Shown here: positions 48,663-55,983 of the stretch, piece after piece
How the letters are laid out: every line of letters begins with the position of its first letter
How positions within the stretch are numbered: the first letter of the stretch is position 1
Origin: DATFFO01 sp963744905
GTDB lineage: Bacteria > Actinomycetota > Acidimicrobiia > Spongiisociales > ZC4RG35
Direction: 5' to 3'
Length of the DNA: 64,000 bases
Assembly: GCA_963744905.1 (NCBI GenBank)
Contig: CAVUUV010000009.1
Span: 62,001-126,000, forward strand
Position numbers and translations under genes: made by a program
The notes under the pieces: generated by a model
Seen by the model: only the letters and a program-made list of their open reading frames with translations
The model's database searches: none
What the model was told of the DNA's origin: nothing

Positions 48663-51542
48663 ATGCGTGTTGAGATGTTGGGGGTCGCCCGCGTCGTCCT
48701 GCCTGACGGTGAGGCGATCACCCTTCGGCCCACGATGCGCGATCGGGCTCTCGCCTATCTGGCCTACGGCGGGGAGTGGGTCCCGAGGGACCGCCTCGGT
48801 TTCCTCTTCTGGCCCGATTCACCCGATGACACGGCTCGCCACAACGTTCGCCAACTCCTGAAACGCATCAATCGCCTCACCTGGCTCGAGCAGTTCGAGG
48901 TCGACGGCGAGATGGTCCGTTGGTCGATCCCAACCGACGTCGATGCTCTGCGTACAGCAATCGCCACCGAAAGCTGGGATGCGCTTCCAGTCTCCATCGT
49001 CCTCCTCCCCGGATTCGAGAGAAATGCTCACCTGGAGTTCGAGTCGTGGCTTCTGCGTGAACGGGAAATCGTGAGCGAGAGGGTCCGAACTGGTCGCCTG
49101 GCGGCCTCGTCGGCCTTGGAACGGCAGGGCGCAATCGATGAGGCGGCGAAAGCCCTGGAGCCGATTCTCACCCAGGCCGATGGGCACCTGGTCCTGCATC
49201 GCTACATGGATCTGGCCGTTCGGGCCGGGAACAAGCCCTTGGCAGTGGGCGCCTTCGAACGTGTCAGCACCGATCTGGAAGAGGCCGGCCTCGAGCCTCC
49301 CGGCGACGCCGTGGAGCTGATGGAGCGGTTGGGACAACTCGATGAGCGCCCCACCGAGTCGAGGCGCGCCGTGGGACGAGCCAGGGAGACCGCCGACGTG
49401 GTCGACCTGTTGGGACAGCCTGAATGCCGGCTGCTCACCCTGCTGGGCCCGGGAGGGATAGGAAAGTCGACCCTGGCTCAGATAGTCGTCGAGGACATGT
49501 CCTGGCGCTATTCAGATGGATCGCACCTGGTCTCATTGGAAGCAGTCTCTGACCCCGGGGCCATCGCATCGAGGATCGCGACCGAACTGGGCCTCAGCCT
49601 GGACCCCGGTATTGACCCGGCGACCCAGTTGACTCACTACCTGCGGCGACAACACCTGCTGCTCGGAATCGACAACGCCGAGCACTTGCCCGCCGGCTGG
49701 ACCCTGTTCTCCATCCTCCTCGAAAGATGCCCCCACCTGCAGGTCCTCGTCACGTCTCGCGAGCGACTGCGTCTCGACGAGGAGTGGCTTTACGAGGTCG
49801 GCGGCCTCACCGACGACGATGCCATCGAGCTCTTTCGCCGCCGGGCCCAACGCATCGTCCCGGAGCTGGACGTCTCGGCCCCAGATGCGCTGGCCATTTC
49901 GAAGGCAGTTGGTGGCTCGCCTCTCGGCATCGAACTGGCCGCACCCTGGCTTCGAGTCATGTCTTGCCACGAGATCGCAGCCGAGATCAGCCAGGATCCT
50001 CAGATCCTCAGTGGCGGAGGATCTGACGCTCTGGCTCGGCACCGTTCCATCGAGGCAACGATGACCCACTCATGGAAGCTGCTGTCAGACGCCGAACGAG
50101 AGGCCATCGAAGCTCTGTCGGTGTTCGATTCTCCCGTCTCGCGCCACCTGGCCGAGGAAGTTGCAGCCATATCGGCCGTGACTCTCCGTAGCCTGATAGA
50201 CAAGTCGCTGCTGCGTCGCGACCCGGGTGGGCGCCACTCGAGTCATCCACTGGTGAGCCAGTACGCGGCAAGCCGACTGGCCGCCGACGAGGCACGACGA
50301 CAGACGGTTAGACACCGACACGCCCAGGCCGTGTTGACCAGGCTCGGTCCGAACCAGGCACTCGATCATAAGGAGTTGTTGGATGACGGCGTACAGGCGT
50401 GGAACCATGCCGTCGAGCACAAGGATCTCGAGCTCCTCGCAGCGTCGGCGGAGGGAGTCACACTACTGCTCGAGGCCTCCGGGCAATGTCGAAGGGGGTT
50501 GGACCTGCTCCGGCGAGCCGACGAAGCGGCGGAAGGGCATGAAGCAGCCCAGGACCGGATTCGGGCACTTTCGAGGGTGAACCAGGCCCGTCTTCTCCAA
50601 CATCTCGGCGAGCACGAGATGGCGGCGGAGGCGGCCCGAGCCGCCCTCGAGGGAGGAAACGAAGTCGAGGATCCGCGTGTTCAGGTGATGGCTCGGCTCG
50701 ATCTGGGCTGGGCAGAGAAGTGGATCCAAGGGGACGAGGCCCAGTACAGGTCGACGATGGAGGCGCTGCCATTGGCCGAGGTGCTCGGCGACAGGATCCT
50801 GCTGGCTGAAGTACGAAACGGGCTGGGGTGTTCGGCTCCCACCCTGGAGGAGTGCAAACGTCATCTCCTCGCCGCCCTGAGCCTGGTCGATTCGGCCACA
50901 CGGGAGGATCTGCGATCCGTGATCCTGTGCAACCTGGGCAATGTGTGCTGGGGTTTGGGTGACATCCGGGAAGCGATTGAGTCCCTGGAGAAGGCGTTGA
51001 CCGTCGCCCGTGATCACGGATCGACTCTCCGAAATCTGGACGATTTGATCGATCTCGCCTTCTTTCGTGCCGAGGCGGGAGATCTGGAGGGAGCCCTGGC
51101 GCTGGCGGACGAGGCGGAGTCGGTCGATGAAGACTCAGAGTTCCTGGTCAAGTCGGCCTATTTGGCCGTGGTGGCGGGAGAGATCCACGAACGGGCCGGC
51201 GACCTCGATGGGGCTCGGAAGCGGATGGGCCGTGCTCTCCGTCTGGCGAAATCCATAGGCAACGAGCCTTTCGCCCTTCGTGCCTTGCGACTCCGCGGCC
51301 TACTTCTCATGGACCAAGGCGAACAGGATGACGGTCTTGGTGTGCTCGCTTTCGTTCTCCCCAGGGCCGGGCGACGCGGGGATTTCACCAGCGAGATCCT
51401 CAACCCGCGAATCTGGGCCGAGCGAACGGAGTCCATCGACCCCGAACGGGTGCATCGGGCTACGCAATGGGCCGAGGATCAGACCCTCGACGGACTGGTG
51501 AACAAGGCGCTGGCCGAGGTTATCCAGACGTCGGTCCGCTGA
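48663..51542 (+). CDS. SARP-like BTAD-STAND ATPase regulator
   Basis: 959 residues from ATG 48663. The first 95 residues (VLPDGEAITLRPTMRDRALA, RLGFLFWPDSPDDTARHNVR) are an OmpR/SARP-type winged helix, followed by a BTAD helical domain (to about 245). An NB-ARC-type ATPase has Walker A GPGGIGKST near residue 261 and LLLGIDNAEH as Walker B. A long TPR-like region (650-940) follows. Large SARPs activate secondary metabolism or stress genes. The target is unknown, but the divergent methyltransferase gene is a candidate. The 3' end faces a hairpin repeat. Confidence 0.88.
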   Translation: MRVEMLGVARVVLPDGEAITLRPTMRDRALAYLAYGGEWVPRDRLGFLFWPDSPDDTARHNVRQLLKRINRLTWLEQFEVDGEMVRWSIPTDVDALRTAIATESWDALPVSIVLLPGFERNAHLEFESWLLREREIVSERVRTGRLAASSALERQGAIDEAAKALEPILTQADGHLVLHRYMDLAVRAGNKPLAVGAFERVSTDLEEAGLEPPGDAVELMERLGQLDERPTESRRAVGRARETADVVDLLGQPECRLLTLLGPGGIGKSTLAQIVVEDMSWRYSDGSHLVSLEAVSDPGAIASRIATELGLSLDPGIDPATQLTHYLRRQHLLLGIDNAEHLPAGWTLFSILLERCPHLQVLVTSRERLRLDEEWLYEVGGLTDDDAIELFRRRAQRIVPELDVSAPDALAISKAVGGSPLGIELAAPWLRVMSCHEIAAEISQDPQILSGGGSDALARHRSIEATMTHSWKLLSDAEREAIEALSVFDSPVSRHLAEEVAAISAVTLRSLIDKSLLRRDPGGRHSSHPLVSQYAASRLAADEARRQTVRHRHAQAVLTRLGPNQALDHKELLDDGVQAWNHAVEHKDLELLAASAEGVTLLLEASGQCRRGLDLLRRADEAAEGHEAAQDRIRALSRVNQARLLQHLGEHEMAAEAARAALEGGNEVEDPRVQVMARLDLGWAEKWIQGDEAQYRSTMEALPLAEVLGDRILLAEVRNGLGCSAPTLEECKRHLLAALSLVDSATREDLRSVILCNLGNVCWGLGDIREAIESLEKALTVARDHGSTLRNLDDLIDLAFFRAEAGDLEGALALADEAESVDEDSEFLVKSAYLAVVAGEIHERAGDLDGARKRMGRALRLAKSIGNEPFALRALRLRGLLLMDQGEQDDGLGVLAFVLPRAGRRGDFTSEILNPRIWAERTESIDPERVHRATQWAEDQTLDGLVNKALAEVIQTSVR

Positions 51543-51553
51543 AACCACCCCTC

Positions 51554-51648
51554 TTCTTTGGACGCTGGGCAACGGTTCCCGGCTTCATTTGACGTCGGCG
51601 AACGCATAGCGACCGATACGGTCCAAAGAAGGGGAGGGATCCAAAGAA
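51554..51648. repeat. hairpin repeat cluster (TTCTTTGGAC family), second locus
   Basis: It opens TTCTTTGGACGCTGGGCAAC (51554) and continues TTCATTTGACGTCGGCGAAC (51584), GCATAGCGACC, then closes on GGTCCAAAGAA (51620-51630). A last TCCAAAGAACC lies near 51640. Read on the minus strand, TTCTTTGGACCGT, CGCTATGCGTTCG and the closing arm align with the hairpin at 42714-42760. It lies between the BTAD gene and the convergent VapC gene. Confidence 0.75.
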
Positions 51649-51689
51649 CCGGAGGGACGACCGTGCGGACATGTCCCTCGGATTCCCCG

Positions 51690-52106
51690 TCAGGAGTGGA
51701 TGACGAAGGCTCCGCTGCGTTGTGGGCCGAACCGGAAGATGGAGTAGTCGCGGTCGAAGGCGATCGCCTCTTGGATCCCCAGTCGGAGCATCACCGACCA
51801 GCTGGTGCGGTCGACGATGGAGAGGTCCTGGTCGAGGAACCGGGCCCTGGTGGCCGCAGCCACCTCGAGGTCTGAGAGCTCGGTGTTCTCGATTCTGGCG
51901 ATCCCGGCCCGGATCCCCGACACGAGATCTTCGGCGATGTCGGCCCCGAGTCGGGCCCGGGTCAGGTACCAGGTCTCGATCAGCACGTGGTCGGTGGTGA
52001 GCAGGTCACCGCTGAACTCCCCCAGGAGGGCGGCGGCACGCTGGTGGCTGCGGTCATCGCGGTCGGCGGCGGCGTACCAGGCCGAGGTGTCGACGAATAC
52101 CGTCAC
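51690..52106 (-). CDS. VapC-type PIN-domain toxin RNase
   Basis: 138 residues. PIN signatures are FVDTSAWYAAADRDD (D6), the mid Glu in LIETWYLTRAR, DLSIVDRTSW (Asp) and AIAFDRDYSIF (last Asp pair). The family cuts RNA when freed from its antitoxin. GTG 52106 abuts the antitoxin stop with no gap. The opposite-strand BTAD gene ends about 150 bases away across the hairpin repeat. This is the second VapBC in the window and is not closely similar to the one at 0.3 kb. Confidence 0.88.
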   Translation of the reverse strand: MTVFVDTSAWYAAADRDDRSHQRAAALLGEFSGDLLTTDHVLIETWYLTRARLGADIAEDLVSGIRAGIARIENTELSDLEVAAATRARFLDQDLSIVDRTSWSVMLRLGIQEAIAFDRDYSIFRFGPQRSGAFVIHS

Positions 52107-52352
52107 CTAGCGAGACGCCCTGCGGCCGGCGACGGCAGCGGCGACGATGGCTGCTTTTCCCTCTGCGGCGATGTCGCTCCCCCCGGAACTGCCGATCCCG
52201 ATTATCGAATCGGGATCGGCCTCGGGGGAGACCGAGTCCAGATCGCGGGCCACCAGACGGCGAATGTACTCGGCCATGGTTATCCCCATCCGGGCGGCTT
52301 TCTGCTTCACCCTGGCATGCTGCTCGGCATCGAGTGCGATCTGCGTTCTCAT
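52107..52352 (-). CDS. VapB-type ribbon-helix-helix antitoxin
   Basis: 81 residues. The N-terminal RHH is clear (MRTQIALDAEQHARVKQKAA, then RMGITMAEYIRRLVARDLD), and an acidic, Gly/Ala-rich tail would wrap the toxin. The ATG at 52352 overlaps one arm of a perfect inverted repeat, and a TATGAT -10 box ends eight bases upstream, so the pair represses its own short-leader promoter. It is directly joined to the VapC gene. Confidence 0.88.
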   Translation of the reverse strand: MRTQIALDAEQHARVKQKAARMGITMAEYIRRLVARDLDSVSPEADPDSIIGIGSSGGSDIAAEGKAAIVAAAVAGRRASR

Positions 52353-52373
52353 GATGTTACATCATAACATCAT
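52351..52373. promoter_or_regulatory. VapBC operator and -10 box
   Basis: ATGATGTT and AACATCAT form perfect eight-base arms around ACATCAT. Arm and spacer share the ATCAT motif, so several RHH dimers could bind. Read on the minus strand, TATGAT inside it serves as -10, with eight bases to the ATG. Confidence 0.7.
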
Positions 52374-52457
52374 TGCGGATCTGATGGACGCTCCACGGCC
52401 GGGGTGGGTGGTACCCCCTCGTTTCCAGCTGCCACCGTGGTAGACACGTCTGTGTGA

Positions 52458-52766
52458 TCAGCAATCGGCGAGCGCTGCCAGGGCACGGCAGATGCGCTGT
52501 CGGGCGTGGGGAATTGACCCGACATGTTCCGTGAGGAAGGTCCTTCGGATCGGTTGGATATTGTCGAAGGAAGCCGCGCTTTCGACCCCGAGTCCGTGGC
52601 CCTCACCCATCTCGATCTCGGTGGGGATGCCACGAACCGTTCTCGTGATAGGCGCCACCACGATCCATTTGAGAACCGGGATCGCTTCAGATCGGGTCAC
52701 CACCAGGACGGGTCGACGTTTGTCCTCGGCTTCGGCCCACCAAATGTCTCCCTGGGACGGTGTCAC
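52458..52766 (-). CDS. MazF/PemK-type endoribonuclease toxin
   Basis: 102 residues from GTG 52766. The start (TPSQGDIWWAEAEDKRRPVL) has the G-D-I-W and R-R-P-V-L-V-V signature of MazF, and the KWIVVAPITRTVRGIPTEIE core follows with the active-site Arg/Thr pattern. The fold is a CcdB/MazF beta-barrel that cleaves single-stranded mRNA. GTG 52766 overlaps the antitoxin stop by four bases; the TTG at 52769 is less likely. It lies 105 bases before the VapB gene on the same strand. Confidence 0.88.
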   Translation of the reverse strand: MTPSQGDIWWAEAEDKRRPVLVVTRSEAIPVLKWIVVAPITRTVRGIPTEIEMGEGHGLGVESAASFDNIQPIRRTFLTEHVGSIPHARQRICRALAALADC

Positions 52767-53011
52767 CAAGGTTCTTCGCCGATCATGCGAACCGTTGCTT
52801 CATCCGCCCAACCCCACTCGTCCTCAGTCTGGGGCTTGCCTTGATATCCCCGAACGATCGCATCGGCCGTCCTACGCCGCCGTGACTGGTCGATCAGCAC
52901 CTGAAGACCGCGTCTCACCGCGTCAGATCGTGAGGCAACAACACCCTCGATGATCAGTTGATCGATGGCCTCGATGAACTCGTCATCGACGCGCGTCACG
53001 AGTTGTGCCAT
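52763..53011 (-). CDS. RHH-type antitoxin of the MazF pair
   Basis: 82 residues. AQLVTRVDDEFIEAIDQLII and GVVASRSDAVRRGLQVLIDQ are a classical CopG/MazE-type ribbon-helix-helix. The C-terminal KPQTEDEWGWADEATVRMIG stretch is the acidic, aromatic toxin-binding part seen in mycobacterial MazE proteins. The ATG at 53011 follows a TATACT box by six bases, so the message is probably leaderless. The first gene of the MazEF pair is thus the antitoxin, as usual. Confidence 0.85.
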   Translation of the reverse strand: MAQLVTRVDDEFIEAIDQLIIEGVVASRSDAVRRGLQVLIDQSRRRRTADAIVRGYQGKPQTEDEWGWADEATVRMIGEEPW

Positions 53012-53017
53012 ACGATG

Positions 53018-53023
53018 AGTATA
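53018..53023 (-). promoter_or_regulatory. -10 box of the MazEF-type operon
   Basis: TATACT on the minus strand ends six bases before the antitoxin ATG. This distance puts the transcription start at the start codon. No convincing -35 hexamer is present at 16-18 bases. Confidence 0.5.
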
Positions 53024-53109
53024 GCAATTCGCAATGCGCCGCACCCGACACCGTCACGGTCGGTTGACGCACCCCTCGTTCGGCCAGGGCCTTCTCGGCC
53101 GCTACTCCA

Positions 53110-54531
53110 TCAGATGTCGTAGTAGAGAGTGAACTCGTAGGGGTGGGGGCGGAGGCGGATCGGGTCCACCTCATGCTGGCGCTTGTACTCGATCCAGGCG
53201 TTGATCAGGGCCTCGGTGAACACCCCGCCCTTCAAGAGGAAGTCGTGATCGGCCTCGAGGGCGTCCAGGGCCTCGGTCAAGCTGCCGGGCACGGCCGGGA
53301 GGTTGGCCAGCTCGGCCGGGGGCAGGTCGTAAATGTCCTTGTCGACCGGGTCGGGGGGCTCGATGCGATTCTCCACTCCGTCCAGTCCCGCCATCAGCAT
53401 GGCCGAGAAGGCCAGATACGGGTTGCAGGACGGATCCGGGCAGCGGAACTCGAGCCGCTTGGCCTTGGGGCTCTGTGAGTAGGTGGGGATGCGCACCGCC
53501 GCCGAGCGATTGCGGTTGGAGTACACCAGGTTCACCGGCGCTTCGTAGCCCGGGACCAGACGGTGGTAGCTGTTGGTGGTCGGGGCGGCGAAGGCCAGCA
53601 CGGCATGGGCGTGCTTGAGGAGCCCACCGATGTACCAGCGGGCCATGTCGGACAGACCGGCGTAACCTGCCTCGTCGTAGAACAGGGGCTCATCCCCGTT
53701 CCACAGCGACTGATGGGTGTGCATACCCGAGCCGTTGTCCTCAAAGATCGGCTTGGGCATGAAAGTGACCGTCTTGCCGGCCGCCCAGGCCACCGACTTG
53801 ACCACGTACTTGTACATCGTGACCTTGTCGGCCGTGCGCAACAGGGTGTCGAAGCGCATGTCGATCTCGGCCTGCCCGGCCGTGCCCACCTCGTGGTGCT
53901 GGACCTCGATGTCGACCCCGGCCGCCTCCAGGTGCTTGACCATCTCCGAGCGAAGATCCTGAAAATGATCGGTGGGGGGGACGGGGAAGTATCCCTCCTT
54001 GTAGCGGGGCTTGTAGCCCATGTTCCCCCCCTCCTCCTCGACCCCGGCGTTCCAGGCCCCCTCGACCGAGTCGACGAAGTAGAACGCCGAGTGCTGGTTC
54101 TGGGCGAACCGGGCCGAGTCGAAGATATAGAACTCGGCCTCCGGTCCCCAGTAGGAAGTGTCGGCGATACCGGTCGTCTTGAGGTACTCCTCGGCCTTCT
54201 TGGCCACATAGCGGGGATCGCGCTCGTAGGGGTCCTTGGTGAGGGGATCGTGCACGAAGCAGTACAGGATCAGGGTCTTGTGCTGACGGAACACGTCCTC
54301 GACCGCCATGGTCGGATCCGGAATCAGGATCATGTCCGATTCCTGGATCTGCTGAAAGCCGCGAATCGACGAGCCGTCGAACCCGAACCCCTCCTCGAAG
54401 GAGGCCTCGGTCAACTCGTGGGCAGGCACGGTGAAGTGCTGCACCTGACCGGGCAGGTCACAAAAACGGAGGTCGATGAACTCGTATCCATCGGCCTCGA
54501 CCATTGCCAGCACTTCTTTGGCTGTGGACAT
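53110..54531 (-). CDS. glnA: glutamine synthetase type I
   Basis: 473 residues. Signatures are FGFDGSSIRGFQQIQESDM (substrate loop), SYWGPEAEFYIFDSARF, the metal/ATP region MPKPIFEDNGSGMHTHQSLW, NRSAAVRIPTYSQSPKAKRL, and the adenylylation loop KDIYDLPPAE, whose Tyr matches the modified residue of GSI-beta enzymes. It makes glutamine from glutamate and ammonia in a dodecamer. ATG 54531 has GGAGAGGAAGAC just before it. It is divergent from purA, whose product uses aspartate; purine synthesis also consumes glutamine. Confidence 0.96.
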   Translation of the reverse strand: MSTAKEVLAMVEADGYEFIDLRFCDLPGQVQHFTVPAHELTEASFEEGFGFDGSSIRGFQQIQESDMILIPDPTMAVEDVFRQHKTLILYCFVHDPLTKDPYERDPRYVAKKAEEYLKTTGIADTSYWGPEAEFYIFDSARFAQNQHSAFYFVDSVEGAWNAGVEEEGGNMGYKPRYKEGYFPVPPTDHFQDLRSEMVKHLEAAGVDIEVQHHEVGTAGQAEIDMRFDTLLRTADKVTMYKYVVKSVAWAAGKTVTFMPKPIFEDNGSGMHTHQSLWNGDEPLFYDEAGYAGLSDMARWYIGGLLKHAHAVLAFAAPTTNSYHRLVPGYEAPVNLVYSNRNRSAAVRIPTYSQSPKAKRLEFRCPDPSCNPYLAFSAMLMAGLDGVENRIEPPDPVDKDIYDLPPAELANLPAVPGSLTEALDALEADHDFLLKGGVFTEALINAWIEYKRQHEVDPIRLRPHPYEFTLYYDI

Positions 54532-54643
54532 GTCTTCCTCTCCTGGACTAACCCAAAGATTGAACATAGTGGCCATTACCCGGGGGTTGACCGAGTGTTA
54601 CGGCTGTGTTTCGGGCGTGACTCCGATTGGGTGTGCGTAGGTC

Positions 54644-54680
54644 GACCGTCACGGTCGCCGTTGACACACTCAACGGCGAC
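54644..54680 (+). promoter_or_regulatory. nested inverted repeats between glnA and purA
   Basis: GACCGTCACGGTC (54644-54656) is a perfect palindrome, and GTCGCCGTTGA-CACAC-TCAACGGCGAC (54654-54680) is an 11-bp perfect hairpin overlapping its last three bases, ending 28 bases before the purA ATG. A near copy of the first half (ACCGTCACGGTCGGTTGACG) lies after the 3' end of glnA at about 53050. It may be an operator or attenuator of purA. Confidence 0.5.
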
Positions 54681-54708
54681 CAGGTTCCCCTCCGCTACCG
54701 TCTCGGCC

Positions 54709-55983
54709 ATGCCCGCCACGATCGTGCTCGGAGCCCAATGGGGCGACGAAGGAAAAGGACGCGTGGTCGACGTGTTCGCCGAACACGCCGACTTCGTGGT
54801 CCGCTACCAGGGGGGCAACAACGCCGGCCACACGGTGGTGGTGGGCGAACAGAAACTGGCCCTGTCCCTGATCCCATCGGGGATCCTCTATCCCACCTGC
54901 ACCCCGGTGATCGCCTCGGGCACCGTGATCGACCCCAAGGTGTTGTTGGCGGAGATGGACATGGCCGCCGACAAGAACCTCGATCCCTCCCGGGTGCGGC
55001 TGTCGGGCAACGCCCACCTGATCATGCCCTGGCATCGCAAGCTGGACGCAGTCAAGGAGCGCTACCTGGGACGGAACCTGATCGGCACCACCAAGAAGGG
55101 GATCGGTCCCGCCTACACCGACAAGTACTCACGGGTCGGAATCAGGGTCCAGGACCTGTTCGATCCCAAGATCTTCGCCGACAAGGTCGACGCCTCACTC
55201 GAGGACGTCAACCGCATCCTCCCCCGCATCTACAACACCCTCCCCATGGCCGGCGAAGACATCGTCGAGGAGTACCTGGGCTATGCCGGGCGCCTCGAGC
55301 CCCACGTCACCGACACCTCACTGCTGCTGTGGGAAGGGATAAGGGACGGGAAGCAGATCCTGTTCGAAGGCGCCCAGGGAACCCTCCTCGACGTCGACCA
55401 CGGCACCTATCCCTTCGTGACCTCCTCCAACCCCACCGCCGGCGGCGCCCTGGTCGGATCGGGGATCGGCCCCAGGACCATCGACGAGGTGGTCGGGGTG
55501 GCCAAGGCCTACATATCCCGGGTAGGAACCGGTCCATTCCCCACCGAGCTGCACGACGAGATCGGCGACACGATGATCGAGCTGGGCGGCGAGTACGGCA
55601 CGGTCACCGGCCGTCGCCGCCGCTGCGGATGGCTGGACATGGTCGCTCTTCGCTACGCGGTACGGGTCAACTCTCTCACCCGCCTCTTCCTCACCAAACT
55701 CGACATCCTCTCGGCCTTCGACACCATCCGGGTGGCGACCGGATATCGCTGGGAAGGCCAGACTCTCACCGAGTTTCCCCGCCAGCAACGCGCCCTCTAC
55801 GAGTGCGAGCCGATCTACGAGGACCTGCCCGGCTGGAAGACAGACATCACCTCGGCCCGCACCTACGGCGACCTCCCTCCCCGGGCCCGGGCCTACATCG
55901 AGTACATACAGGAGAAGGCAGAGACCCCGGTCGGGTGGGTCTCGGTCGGTCCCGAGCGCTCCCAGATGCTGGAGATCGGGTGA
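54709..55983 (+). CDS. purA: adenylosuccinate synthetase
   Basis: 424 residues. GAQWGDEGKGRVVDVFAEHA at the start holds the catalytic Asp and phosphate loop, then YQGGNNAGHTVVV, the IMP loop NLIGTTKKGIGPAYTDKYSR, and QILFEGAQGTLLDVDHGTYP with FVTSSNPTAGG. It joins IMP and aspartate with GTP to form adenylosuccinate, the first committed AMP step. Nothing is missing. GTG of purD overlaps its stop by three bases, so the two purine genes are coupled. Confidence 0.96.
   Translation: MPATIVLGAQWGDEGKGRVVDVFAEHADFVVRYQGGNNAGHTVVVGEQKLALSLIPSGILYPTCTPVIASGTVIDPKVLLAEMDMAADKNLDPSRVRLSGNAHLIMPWHRKLDAVKERYLGRNLIGTTKKGIGPAYTDKYSRVGIRVQDLFDPKIFADKVDASLEDVNRILPRIYNTLPMAGEDIVEEYLGYAGRLEPHVTDTSLLLWEGIRDGKQILFEGAQGTLLDVDHGTYPFVTSSNPTAGGALVGSGIGPRTIDEVVGVAKAYISRVGTGPFPTELHDEIGDTMIELGGEYGTVTGRRRRCGWLDMVALRYAVRVNSLTRLFLTKLDILSAFDTIRVATGYRWEGQTLTEFPRQQRALYECEPIYEDLPGWKTDITSARTYGDLPPRARAYIEYIQEKAETPVGWVSVGPERSQMLEIG

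Noticed and set aside
51690..53011. Defence island or novel anti-phage system
   Set aside because: Genes are ordinary VapBC and MazEF-type pairs without additional effector genes; a defence role is possible but nothing specific supports it.
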